The notes: generated from the letters alone by a model not told the origin. Positions 16,237 to 24,004 are shown, numbered from the stretch's first letter. The stretch: DNA of 28,728 nucleotides from CAYPCH01 sp964409165 (GCA_964409165.1 CAYPCH010000040.1:1-28728); one strand, 5' to 3'. Program-made: numbers and translations.

Positions 16237-16433
16237 TTATGAACTTAACTTTCCCACTTATAGTATTTTGAGGCTCTGGTTGCTCAGAACTTAGCGCCCT
16301 ACAGGCGAACTTTTAAAATGCAAATTCCTATACTATCAAGTTAAGGTCAAAAAGTAAACTTTTTGACCGCGGTGAGCAATGCTACGTTAGTGGCAAAGAG
16401 CCCATAAATACTGTGGGAAAGTTGAGTTATGAA
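16237..16433. mobile_element. Family A MITE-like element with 7-bp target duplication
   Basis: The element proper is 16244-16426 (183 bp), in reverse orientation relative to the copies at 1 and 23830. It is flanked by TTATGAA on both sides (16237-16243 and 16427-16433), the best evidence in the window for true transposition. It is about 46 bp longer than the other copies because of extra sequence near 16286-16331. The core palindrome GGTCAAAAAGT...ACTTTTTGACC is kept. It sits between the SCIFF maturase gene and the HD-domain gene. Confidence 0.85.
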
Positions 16434-16489
16434 GTACGAGATTGAGAGCTTTATGAGGAAAACCCCAGAAATATTCAGGAGGATTTGCG

Positions 16490-17155
16490 ATGGATTTGAT
16501 TACTTTAAAAAATGTAAAGAATAGTGAAGAAGTAGTAACGCTTTTTGAAATTGCAGACAAACAGCTTGAAGCACAAGGATACACTGAACACTCATACAGG
16601 CATGTCGGGCTGGTATCGGGAGCTGCAGGTGAAATAATGCAAACATTGGGATTTGATGAGCGTAAAGTTGAATTGACCCGAATTGCAGGATATCTTCATG
16701 ATATAGGCAATGCGGTAAACAGGGCGGATCATGCCCACTCAGGAGCAATACTTGCTTACAACATTCTTACGCGTATGGGTATGAACTGCAAGGAAGCAGC
16801 AGAGGTCATGCTTGCAATTGGCAACCATGATGAAGGAACAGGCACTGCTGTAAGTAACATTTCTGCAGCATTGATACTGGCAGACAAGTCGGATGTTCAT
16901 AGGACAAGAGTGAGGAATAACGATATAGCAACCTTTGATATTCATGACAGGGTAAATTATGCGGTGGACAAATCCAGAATATATGTTGACAGTGAGAAGA
17001 AGATTGCAGTACTCGAACTACGTATAGATACTGAAATCTGTCCTGTGATGGATTATTTTGAGATATTCCTTATTAGGATGACCATGAACAGAAGGGCGGC
17101 AGAATTTTTGGGTTTGAAATTTCAGTTAATAATAAATGGAACGTATTTACTGTGA
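16490..17155 (+). CDS. HD-domain phosphohydrolase of unknown substrate
   Basis: 221 residues, cytoplasmic. Metal-binding HD pattern: H38 (SYRHVG), H70-D71 (YLHDIGN), H81/H83 (DHAHSG) and H113-D114 (GNHDEG), followed by LADKSDVHRTRVRN near 150. HD proteins of this size hydrolyse nucleotides or cyclic nucleotides; nothing here fixes the substrate. ATG 16490 has AGGAGG seven bases upstream. It lies between the SCIFF maturase and secDF, a neighbourhood I recall as recurrent in clostridia, though the family A insertion now separates it from the maturase by 255 bp. Confidence 0.88.
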   Translation: MDLITLKNVKNSEEVVTLFEIADKQLEAQGYTEHSYRHVGLVSGAAGEIMQTLGFDERKVELTRIAGYLHDIGNAVNRADHAHSGAILAYNILTRMGMNCKEAAEVMLAIGNHDEGTGTAVSNISAALILADKSDVHRTRVRNNDIATFDIHDRVNYAVDKSRIYVDSEKKIAVLELRIDTEICPVMDYFEIFLIRMTMNRRAAEFLGLKFQLIINGTYLL

Positions 17156-17194
17156 CAGCCTTAAAATACTAATGGCATTGAGTTTTATTTGTTA

Positions 17195-17223
17195 TTGACG
17201 TTATTTTATTAAAGTTATATAAT
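17195..17223 (+). promoter_or_regulatory. Sigma-A promoter of secDF
   Basis: TTGACG (17195-17200), exactly 17 bases, then TATAAT (17218-17223): eleven of twelve consensus positions. It lies 40 bp before secD and is the best promoter match in the window. Confidence 0.8.
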
Positions 17224-17263
17224 ATTCAAGTGTGGACAAGAATAAAAAGGGGGAATTTCACAA

Positions 17264-18607
17264 ATGAAAGGTAGCAACGGGGTTAAGGCTTTCCTGGTTA
17301 TATTGGTTATCGGCATATTGGTTTATATAACTTTTGCCGGAGTGTCAATTGATGCCTGGGAGTTCGAAATCAAGAAAATAACTGATATGGAAAGTATCAG
17401 GTATGGTATCGATATAAAGGGTGGTATCAGAGCAACACTTGCCGCTCCTCCAAATGAAAATCCGACAGATTCGGAAATGGAAACTGCGAAACAAATAGTT
17501 GAAAAGAGATTGGATGCAAAACGTATATATGACAGATCGGTTGTTATTGATAATATCAATAAAAGAATAATAATTGAGATTCCTTATAAAAAGGATCAAA
17601 AAAGTATCGACCCGCGTGAAGCAGTTGATGACCTTGGACAAACCGCTCTCCTGACTTTCAGGGAGGTTGACGAGACTCGAAAAGATCCTCTGACGAATGA
17701 TTACCTGCCGCTGGATGATAAAATAATATTAAAGGGAGACGATGTTGTCAAGGCGGAGCCTCAAGCAGACATGAATAGCGGATTGTCTTATGTAAGTCTT
17801 GAGCTTAGTGACGAGGGAGCGAAGAAATTTGAAGAGGCTACCGGAAGACTGGTAGGTCAAAAAATAGCTATATACCTTGATGATAAAATGTTTTCCGCAC
17901 CAAATGTAAAACAAAAAATAATTGGAAAGAATGCAGTAATAGAATTGAATAACCCCGATCCAAAAAGTTCTGCTCAGGAAGCAAAAGACCTTGCTGCGAC
18001 TATCAGGGCAGGTGCATTGCCTTTCCAACTTGATGCTGTAGAAATTAACTCAATTAATGCTCTTTTAGGAGAAACAGCATTAAGGGTTACTGCTTTTGGA
18101 GGAATGGTTGCATTAATACTGGTATTGATATTTATGCTGTTGTACTACAGGCTTCCGGGTATAGTAGCGGATATTGCACTTGTAGGGCAGATTTCAACTA
18201 TGCTTCTTATTATATCGGCATCGGATATGTCCCTGACACTACCAGGTATAGCGGGTATCATATTGACTGTTGGTATGAGTGTTGACGCAAACGTTATTAT
18301 ATTTGAAAGAATAAAGGAAGAAATGAGAATGGGCAAAACTGTACAAGCTGCTGTTGATGTAGGATTCAAGAGGGCATTTTCAGCTATACTTGACGGTAAT
18401 GTAACAACATTGATTGCTGCAGTTGTTCTATATATTCTCGGTACAGGACCAATACAATCCTTTGCACTGACTTTAGGTCTTGGTGTTGTTTTGAACTTTG
18501 TTACAGCAATATATGTGTCAAGGACTTTGCTCAGGGCTATATCAGGTCCTGTGATGTTCAAAAAAAGCTGGCTGTATGGAGTAAAAGGGGGGACTGGGAA
18601 TGTTTGA
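17264..18607 (+). CDS. secD: Protein translocase subunit SecD
   Basis: RND-family accessory subunit that uses the proton gradient to help pull exported proteins through SecYEG. One N-terminal membrane helix (about 7-26) is followed by a large extracytoplasmic part: YGIDIKGGIRATL near 46, and a P1-head region with LTFREVDETRKDP near 134. The last five helices (about 270-425) include the conserved GMSVDANVIIFERIKEE segment near 337. 447 residues, normal for a Gram-positive separate SecD. GGGGG lies just upstream of ATG 17264. It overlaps secF by eight bases. Confidence 0.96.
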   Translation: MKGSNGVKAFLVILVIGILVYITFAGVSIDAWEFEIKKITDMESIRYGIDIKGGIRATLAAPPNENPTDSEMETAKQIVEKRLDAKRIYDRSVVIDNINKRIIIEIPYKKDQKSIDPREAVDDLGQTALLTFREVDETRKDPLTNDYLPLDDKIILKGDDVVKAEPQADMNSGLSYVSLELSDEGAKKFEEATGRLVGQKIAIYLDDKMFSAPNVKQKIIGKNAVIELNNPDPKSSAQEAKDLAATIRAGALPFQLDAVEINSINALLGETALRVTAFGGMVALILVLIFMLLYYRLPGIVADIALVGQISTMLLIISASDMSLTLPGIAGIILTVGMSVDANVIIFERIKEEMRMGKTVQAAVDVGFKRAFSAILDGNVTTLIAAVVLYILGTGPIQSFALTLGLGVVLNFVTAIYVSRTLLRAISGPVMFKKSWLYGVKGGTGNV

Positions 18608-19550
18608 TTTCTACGGTAAGAGAAATATATTTCTTGTAATTTCGGGGCTGGTTATACTGGCTGGTATTATAGGTTTTATTGTAAATGGTGGATTTGTGTA
18701 TGACATACAATTTCAGGGCGGAGAAGAGATAATTCTGTCAATGAATGATTCAAGTTATGAAGATTCGGTTGTTGCAAATATGTTATCAGAACTTATAAAC
18801 AAGAAGGTGCATGTTCAGAGTTCTACTACGTTTGATGTTACCGATAAAAGCAAAGAAATAAAACAGATGGTTATTAAGGTTGCAACTTCAGACCAACTGG
18901 AAAAAAGTGAACGTACAGCTATTGTTGAGGCGGTAAGCAAGGAATATAATGTGAATGAGGATGTTATACCAGATGTTAACAGTATCTCTGCATCTATAGG
19001 AAATGAATTGAAGGTTAGAGGGATTTTGGCAATAGTTGTAGCATCATTATTAATGTTGGTTTATATATGGATAAGGTTTAACGTTATGTCAGGATTATTT
19101 GCAGGGGCAATTGCAGTGCTGGTACTTATCCATGATGTTGCTGTAATGACATCGCTATATACAATATTTTCAATACCGCTTAATGAATCTTTTATTGCTG
19201 CTGTTTTGACTATTGTGGGTTATTCCATTAATGATACAATAGTAATATTCGACAGAATAAGAGAAAATAGCAAGATACTAAGAAAGGATCCGCTTCCTGT
19301 GCTTGTTAACAAAAGTATAACGCAGACACTTTCAAGGACAATAAATACGTCTGTATCTACATTGATATGTGTTGTTACAATATATATATTTGCAACAATG
19401 AACGGTATTGAGTCTATAAGAGAATTTACAATGCCGCTGATGGTAGGTCTTATAAGCGGAACTTATTCATCAGTTTTTCTTTCAAGTCCGTTTTGGGCAG
19501 CGTGGAAAGAATCGGAGACGAGGAAAAAACTTACAGGGAGAACAGCATAG
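18600..19550 (+). CDS. secF: Protein translocase subunit SecF
   Basis: Partner of SecD in the export-assisting complex. 316 residues with six membrane helices: one at about 10-30 and five within about 138-295. Conserved SecF segments are FQGGEEI near 38 and VGYSINDTIVIFDRIREN near 206. ATG 18600 overlaps the secD stop region and is served by a G-rich ribosome site inside secD, so the two are translationally coupled. A terminator follows at 19580. Confidence 0.96.
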   Translation: MFDFYGKRNIFLVISGLVILAGIIGFIVNGGFVYDIQFQGGEEIILSMNDSSYEDSVVANMLSELINKKVHVQSSTTFDVTDKSKEIKQMVIKVATSDQLEKSERTAIVEAVSKEYNVNEDVIPDVNSISASIGNELKVRGILAIVVASLLMLVYIWIRFNVMSGLFAGAIAVLVLIHDVAVMTSLYTIFSIPLNESFIAAVLTIVGYSINDTIVIFDRIRENSKILRKDPLPVLVNKSITQTLSRTINTSVSTLICVVTIYIFATMNGIESIREFTMPLMVGLISGTYSSVFLSSPFWAAWKESETRKKLTGRTA

Positions 19551-19579
19551 TTTCGTTTTTTGTGGTCATGTATATTTAG

Positions 19580-19613
19580 GGATGGGGTCAAAATATTGAT
19601 TCCCATCCTTTTT
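19580..19613 (+). terminator. Intrinsic terminator after secF
   Basis: GGATGGG (19580-19586) pairs with CCCATCC (19602-19608), extended by an inner TCAA/TTGA pairing and followed by five T. It lies 29 bp after the secF stop. A family B element starts on the last T. Confidence 0.85.
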
Positions 19614-19675
19614 AGGTCTCTTGGAGTGAAATGAAAGAGGCAAAACTACAGTACCCTCAATGGGTAGTAAATTTT
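19613..19675 (+). repeat. Family B double-hairpin element, copy at 19613
   Basis: Starts TAGGTCTCTTGGAGTGAAAT, with the first hairpin intact. The second stem is less regular (GTACCCTCAATGGGTAGT). It begins directly after the secF terminator T run. Confidence 0.85.
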
Positions 19676-19714
19676 ATTCAAAGTTTTTTATTGATTTTTC
19701 AGAAACTTTGTGCT

Positions 19715-19850
19715 ATATTGAATGCGATAAAGATTTTATATCGTACTTCAATTTCTTAATATAACATCACAAAAATTAATTTTTTCAATGTAGAATTATT
19801 TTTGTGATTAATATATATTGAATGCGATAAAGATTTTACATTATGACTGA
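19715..19850 (-). repeat. Family C repeat, copy 2 (upstream of panB)
   Basis: The arm at 19715-19758 (ATTGAATGCGATAAAGATTT, then TATATCGTACTTCAATTTCT) and the core at 19764-19809 (ATCACAAAAAT ... ATTTTTGTGAT) are the reverse complement of the copy at 5779-5920. The start of the arm recurs directly at 19815-19850. The core is itself an inverted repeat. Confidence 0.75.
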
Positions 19851-19962
19851 TAGCTGTAAAGTAGTAGTTTTGTTGTTTATACGGATGGTATCTTTTTAAA
19901 GAACCATACAAATTTATTTTAAGCCCCGGTTTAAAACTGCTTTGATCCTTTATAGGACAGGG

Positions 19963-20045
19963 ACAGGTTGACTTTTAGAACAATAGTTTATTGTTTTATG
20001 ACTTTGGTTATTTTTAAGTCAATCCTGTTTGGATTGGCTTTTTTA
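19963..20045 (+). promoter_or_regulatory. Probable attenuator leader of the panBCD operon
   Basis: A strong intrinsic terminator lies 51 bp before panB: AAGTCAATCC (20016-20025) pairs with GGATTGGCTT (20031-20040), then more T. Upstream, ACAGGTTGACTT (19963-19974) can pair with AAGTCAATCCTGT (20016-20028) apart from one bulged T. That pairing would destroy the terminator, so the two structures are mutually exclusive. A small 7-bp hairpin (19979-19995) lies between. This is the usual design of a riboswitch or attenuator. The published pan RNA motif occurs upstream of panB in Firmicutes, but I could not verify its consensus here. Confidence 0.65.
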
Positions 20046-20095
20046 GTTTATAAATATATTATAATTAATAAAATTAAAAAAAGGTGGTATATATA

Positions 20096-20941
20096 ATGAA
20101 TAAAAAGTTTACAGTTAATAATTTTAAAGAATATAAAGAATCCGGAAAGAAGATAAGTATGCTTACTGCATATGATTATCCTACAGCAAAAATTCTTGAT
20201 GAATCGGGAATAGAAACTATACTTGTAGGTGATTCCTTGGGGATGGTTGTGTTAGGATATGAGGATACAACGAAGGTAACAATGGAAGATATGATTCATC
20301 ACACTAAAGCAGTTGCAAGAGGTGCTAAACATGCAATGATAATAGCTGATATGCCTTTTATGTCTTACCACACAGGCAAATATGAAGGGGTAAGAAACGC
20401 TGGAAGGCTTATAAGCGAAGGAGGATGCAGTGCTGTCAAGATTGAAGGGGGACAGGAAATAACTGAAATCATAAGGGCTATAATTAATGCGGGAATACCT
20501 GTTATGGGTCATATTGGTTATACTCCTCAGTCGGTAAATCTTTTTGGAGGTCATAAAGCACAGGGAAAGACAATGGATACAGCAAAAAAGATATATATGG
20601 ATGCGATTAAACTTCAGGAGGCAGGTGTGTTTTCTATAGTACTAGAATGTGTCCCTTACAAGCTTGCCCAATTTATAACTGAAAGACTTGATATTCCTAC
20701 AATAGGGATAGGTTCTGGATCTGCATGTGATGGTCAGGTACTTGTGCTTCAAGATATGATTGGATTATTCAGAGATTTTACTCCAAGGCATGTCAAAAAA
20801 TATGCTGATACGGGAAGTTTGATGGAAAGCTCTGCTAAGAGTTATTTGGATGAAGTTCATAAAGGAGTTTTTCCGACAGAAAAAAACTCTTTCAAAATTG
20901 ATGAAGAAATTATAGAATGTTTAAAAGAGATTAATGTGTGA
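20096..20941 (+). CDS. panB: 3-methyl-2-oxobutanoate hydroxymethyltransferase (ketopantoate hydroxymethyltransferase)
   Basis: First committed step of pantothenate synthesis: transfers a hydroxymethyl group from methylene-tetrahydrofolate to 2-oxoisovalerate. Family motifs: MLTAYDYPTAKI near 22, the Mg2+ site VGDSLGMVVLG near 44, DMPFMSY near 85 and VMGHIGYTPQ near 136. 281 residues, full length. ATG 20096 is chosen over an in-frame GTG at 20084 that overlaps the AAGGTGG ribosome site. It is first in panBCD, with 28 bp to panC. Confidence 0.97.
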   Translation: MNKKFTVNNFKEYKESGKKISMLTAYDYPTAKILDESGIETILVGDSLGMVVLGYEDTTKVTMEDMIHHTKAVARGAKHAMIIADMPFMSYHTGKYEGVRNAGRLISEGGCSAVKIEGGQEITEIIRAIINAGIPVMGHIGYTPQSVNLFGGHKAQGKTMDTAKKIYMDAIKLQEAGVFSIVLECVPYKLAQFITERLDIPTIGIGSGSACDGQVLVLQDMIGLFRDFTPRHVKKYADTGSLMESSAKSYLDEVHKGVFPTEKNSFKIDEEIIECLKEINV

Positions 20942-20969
20942 TTAACACAAATTGATAGGAGTTTTTACT

Positions 20970-21818
20970 ATGAAAGTTATTGAAAGAATTGCAGAAATTA
21001 AAGATGCTGTCATCAAATATAAAAATGAAGGAAAATCAATAGGCTTTGTTCCAACAATGGGATACCTTCATGAAGGTCATATATCTTTAGTTAATACATC
21101 AGTAAATCAAAATGATGTTACAATAATAAGCATATTTATTAATCCTACTCAGTTCGGACCTGGTGAAGATTTTGAGAAATACCCGAGGGATATGAAGAGT
21201 GACTTGGATAAGGCTTCTTTAGCAGGGGTCGATATTGTTTTTACACCCACTGTAAAAGAAATGTATCCTGAGGGATATAAAACATACGTGAACGTTGAAG
21301 GAATAACCGAAATACTTTGCGGTAGATATCGTCCGGGACATTTTAATGGAGTAACTACTGTTGTGAACAAGCTTTTTAACATTGTAGAGGCTCACAGGGC
21401 TTACTTTGGACAAAAGGATGCTCAACAGTTGGCTGTTATAAAGAAAATGGTCAAGGATTTAAATATGAATATAGAAATAGTAGGATGCCCCATTATTCGT
21501 GAAAATGATGGTCTTGCAATGAGCTCAAGAAATGTATACCTTAGTGGTGAAGAAAGAAAAGCGGCAGTTATTCTTTCAAAATCGCTTTATGAAGCAGAAA
21601 ATCTTATTAAAGACGGAACAAGAAGGAAGGATGAAATAATAGAATATATTACAAACCGGATAAATTCGGAAAAGCTTGCCAACATTGAATATACAGAGAT
21701 TGTAAATGCGGACAGCCTAGAGGAAATTGAAACGCTTGCAGGAAAGATACTTATTGCTCTAGCTGTCAAATTCGGTCGTACCAGACTTATAGACAATGTT
21801 ATGGTGGAGGTGATTTAG
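20970..21818 (+). CDS. panC: Pantoate--beta-alanine ligase (pantothenate synthetase)
   Basis: Joins pantoate and beta-alanine using ATP. The nucleotidyltransferase motifs are present: VPTMGYLHEGH near 28-38 (HIGH-like), FINPTQFGPGEDFEKYPR near 58-75, YFGQKDAQQLAVIKKMV near 145, and MSSRNVYL near 184, the KMSKS-like loop. 282 residues is normal. ATG 20970 has AGGAG eight bases upstream. The stop codon directly adjoins the panD start, so translation is likely coupled. Confidence 0.97.
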   Translation: MKVIERIAEIKDAVIKYKNEGKSIGFVPTMGYLHEGHISLVNTSVNQNDVTIISIFINPTQFGPGEDFEKYPRDMKSDLDKASLAGVDIVFTPTVKEMYPEGYKTYVNVEGITEILCGRYRPGHFNGVTTVVNKLFNIVEAHRAYFGQKDAQQLAVIKKMVKDLNMNIEIVGCPIIRENDGLAMSSRNVYLSGEERKAAVILSKSLYEAENLIKDGTRRKDEIIEYITNRINSEKLANIEYTEIVNADSLEEIETLAGKILIALAVKFGRTRLIDNVMVEVI

Positions 21819-22202
21819 ATGTTTTTGACCCTGATGAAATCAAAAATTCATCGTGCAAGAGTTACGCAAGCTAATCTTAATTATGTAGGAAGTATTACTA
21901 TAGATGAAGAATTGATGGAAAAAGCAGATATTGTTGAGAATGAAAAGGTTCAGATAGTAAACAATAATAACGGTAGCAGACTTGAAACGTATGTAATTCC
22001 AGGTTTGAGGGGAAGCGGCATGATCTGTTTGAATGGTGCTGCGGCAAGGCTTGTTCAGCCCGGGGATACAATAATTATTATTTCTTATGGAATAGTTGAT
22101 AAAAATGAGTCGAAATCGCATACACCGATAATAGTTTTTGTTGATGAAAACAATAAAATAACAAGTGTGAATGACCGGGAGAACCATGGCGATATAAAAT
22201 AA
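21819..22202 (+). CDS. panD: Aspartate 1-decarboxylase precursor
   Basis: Makes beta-alanine from aspartate for PanC. It is a pyruvoyl enzyme that self-cleaves between G24 and S25 (NYVGSITIDEE), S25 giving the pyruvoyl group. MKSKIHRARVTQ, NNNNGSRLETYVIPG and SGMICLNGAAARLVQPGD are typical. 127 residues is normal. ATG 21819 follows the panC stop at once, with GGAGG eight bases upstream; ATG 21834 is possible but would shorten the family N-terminus. Confidence 0.97.
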   Translation: MFLTLMKSKIHRARVTQANLNYVGSITIDEELMEKADIVENEKVQIVNNNNGSRLETYVIPGLRGSGMICLNGAAARLVQPGDTIIIISYGIVDKNESKSHTPIIVFVDENNKITSVNDRENHGDIK

Positions 22203-22253
22203 ATATCCGATGCTGTAATGCCATTTTAGCCAGTTCTATTTTTTGAAATGAAC

Positions 22254-22294
22254 CTAATAAAATCTCGTATCTTATAAATACGAGATTTTATTAG
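22254..22294 (+). terminator. Strong hairpin after panD, probable terminator
   Basis: A perfect 16-bp stem (22254-22269 against 22279-22294) with a nine-base loop, 51 bp after the panD stop. There is no clean T run after it, but the stem's own 3' arm is T-rich. A family B element overlaps its last bases. Confidence 0.65.
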
Positions 22295-22354
22295 ATCTCT
22301 TCGAGTGAAATGAAAGAAACAAAATTCCTGTACTCTCGATGGGTACGAAATTTT
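22291..22354 (+). repeat. Family B double-hairpin element, copy at 22291
   Basis: TTAGATCTCTTCGAGTGAAA, then a diverged second hairpin (GTACTCTCGATGGGTACG). It has more changes than the copies at 14722 and 28669, so it is likely older. Confidence 0.8.
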
Positions 22355-22423
22355 AATAGAGCTATTTTCTGAAAGGAAATCCGGCAAAAAGCGGGGGACT
22401 CAATGTCCCGAAGTTTGTTTTAC

Positions 22424-22693
22424 TTATTTTTTTGTTATAAAATCAATCAATAACCCCCCAATTATAACTTCAGCCAGAATAACAGAACTGTTTTTTATTA
22501 CCGTAATCCCTATAAATTCAATGTAATCATCGTAATTAAGTACTGTTTTGTTAAGAATAATTGTTAGAGTTCCCAGTACAAGAAGCAAAAGAGATATCTT
22601 TGTGCCATATTTAATTAAAGATTTTGAAAAGCTATTTATATTATTGAACTCTTTTGCAATCTTTTCTATGTTCTTTCCGTTTTTTGATTGCAT
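22424..22693 (-). CDS. Small two-helix membrane protein of unknown function
   Basis: 89 residues, not recognised. A charged N-terminus (about 1-22) is followed by a helix at about 30-48 (KISLLLLVLGTLTIIL) and another at about 62-84, ending with a lysine pair. Minus-strand ATG 22693 has a GGAAGG one base upstream (too close) and an AAAGGA about 12 bases upstream, so the start is uncertain. It is convergent with panD and stands alone. The regular hydrophobic/charged layout and the lack of a good overlapping frame make it a probable real gene. Confidence 0.65.
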   Translation of the reverse strand: MQSKNGKNIEKIAKEFNNINSFSKSLIKYGTKISLLLLVLGTLTIILNKTVLNYDDYIEFIGITVIKNSSVILAEVIIGGLLIDFITKK

Positions 22694-22759
22694 GCCTTCC
22701 AGCCATCCTTTCTAAAAATGTTAATGAAGGCAAAACCCCCATTTGCAACTGAAAATATA

Positions 22760-22829
22760 ACTTCCACTATTATTTTCACGTAATCAACTATTTGAAGAAA
22801 AATAGTTGATTAGAAAAGGTGGAAGTAAT
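22760..22829. repeat. Imperfect 70-bp inverted repeat
   Basis: Outer arms ACTTCCAC / GTGGAAGT, an interrupted middle, then inner arms TAATCAACTATT (22781-22792) / AATAGTTGATTA (22801-22812). It resembles neither family A, B nor C and has no second copy in the window. It could be a single MITE, or a hairpin in the leader of the minus-strand gene. Confidence 0.6.
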
Positions 22830-23090
22830 ATTTTGCTCATACCTTAACATGTTAGACCTCTTATAATATAAAGCTACATTTGTCAGAAATGTTTTGCAAA
22901 TATTATGTTAACATAACCCTATAAGCCCTTCAATACAAAAAGTTTACCAATAATGAAGAGAATAACGAATTGCCTGTTTTTAAGGTGTCACAAACTTTAC
23001 CAAAAATTATAATAATGATGTTGAAATAATATAAAGGGATGAGTGAAATATCTGTTATGACTGAGAAATTTAACCAAATACTGTTCTTAT

Positions 23091-23154
23091 TAGGTCCCTT
23101 CGAGTGAAACGAAAGAGGCAAAACTTCCGTACCCTCAATGGGTACTCGATATTA
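23091..23154 (+). repeat. Family B double-hairpin element, copy at 23091
   Basis: TAGGTCCCTTCGAGTGAAAC, then GTACCCTCAATGGGTACT. The first stem changes on both sides (GTCCCTTCGAG, GAAACGAAAGAGGC). It lies 188 bp before the next gene. Confidence 0.8.
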
Positions 23155-23342
23155 TTATTCGACGTATAATAACATTTTTTTGTTATATGAGAAATATGTT
23201 TCGTGTAAAACAAAATTGGTGTCGAAGGATATAAAAGATTGGGAAGAAAAGGCGAAAAGTTGTAGTATTAATGCATTCTGCAATGTTATATAATTAGCAT
23301 ATAAACAGTAGTTAAGTTCAATATGATTAGGGGGAGAGACGA

Positions 23343-23654
23343 ATGATAAGTAAATATTTAGAAGGGAAAATTGAACTTAGGCAGGCTGAAGAATATGAAA
23401 TATCAAGCGAAATGATTGAGTTGGAGTATTACCTTATTGAAAGTGAAGTGGAGAGGTATGAGAATTGCTTAGGAGGTAAAGTATACGGAATCGAAATTTT
23501 AAAAAGAGAAAACAAAAATAGCATTGAAAGCAAGCTAATAAAAAACCTATCACATAACAGGGAAAACACGCAAACAATAGTTGGTATTCTAGCAAAGAAT
23601 GCGGTTACCCCTACAGAATTGTCCTTTGTCATAGATGATATAATAGGAGCATAA
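23343..23654 (+). CDS. Small cytoplasmic protein, conserved-type, function unknown (DUF6514-like)
   Basis: 103 residues, acidic at the start, no membrane helix. The pattern YYLIESEVERYENCLGGKVYGIEILKRE, then IKNLSHNRENTQTIVGILAKNAVTPTELSFVIDDIIG, resembles small clostridial proteins that I recall as DUF6514; this comes from memory and is not verified. GGGGGAGAG lies about six bases before ATG 23343. It stands alone between repeats, so context gives no function. Confidence 0.75.
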   Translation: MISKYLEGKIELRQAEEYEISSEMIELEYYLIESEVERYENCLGGKVYGIEILKRENKNSIESKLIKNLSHNRENTQTIVGILAKNAVTPTELSFVIDDIIGA

Positions 23655-23779
23655 AGCTTTATAAAAACAGGTCTGGTTCGGTTTAATAAAAGACTGGGGA
23701 GAATTGTCTGATTTTTTTTGGAACTTAGCTTAATTGTATTGATTAAAAGTATATAAGTGTCGAAATTTAAAGGATTCTA

Positions 23780-23817
23780 GTGCCCCGTAATAGAGTTTAT
23801 TTCTAAAAGCGGGGCAC
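23780..23817. repeat. GC-rich 8-bp inverted repeat, possible terminator stem
   Basis: GTGCCCCG (23780-23787) and CGGGGCAC (23810-23817), with a 22-base AT-rich loop and no T run. It lies 126 bp after the small gene and 13 bp before a family A element. Confidence 0.45.
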
Positions 23818-23829
23818 AACACTTAATAA

Positions 23830-23962
23830 CTCAACTTTCCCACAGTATTTATGGGCTCTTTGCCGCTAACGTAGCATTGCTCACCGCGGTCAAAAAGTAA
23901 ACTTTTTGACCTTAACTTGTGAGCAACCAGAGCCTCAAAATACTATAAGTGGGAAAGTTGAG
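23830..23962. mobile_element. Family A MITE-like element, copy at 23830
   Basis: Perfect CTCAACTTTCCCAC / GTGGGAAAGTTGAG ends. The complementarity continues outward to a 24-bp perfect inverted repeat, CACTTAATAACTCAAC... Flanks TTAATAA (left) and TTATTAA (right) match at six of seven positions as a direct repeat, so a diverged 7-bp target duplication is possible. The core palindrome mixes two arm versions (CCGCGGTC on one side, GACCTTAACTTG on the other). Confidence 0.8.
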
Positions 23963-24004
23963 TTATTAAGTGCATTTCTATTTTTGTGTGAACGTCTATT
24001 TTTC

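Larger units (their letters stand above)
22694..23342. other. Intergenic region without a supported gene
   Basis: 649 bp, AT-rich. It contains an imperfect inverted repeat (22760-22829) and a family B copy (23091-23154). The rest shows no ribosome-site-linked open frame, tRNA or recognised RNA structure. Promoters for the flanking genes must lie here but none matches consensus well. Confidence 0.6.

Noticed and set aside
22361..22420. Cyclic-di-GMP riboswitch near GGAAATCCGGCAAAAA
   Set aside because: Conserved GEMM core positions are not present and the downstream gene is on the other strand.
22930..23121. 63-codon minus-strand frame
   Set aside because: Runs through a family B repeat, no ribosome site, random-looking product.
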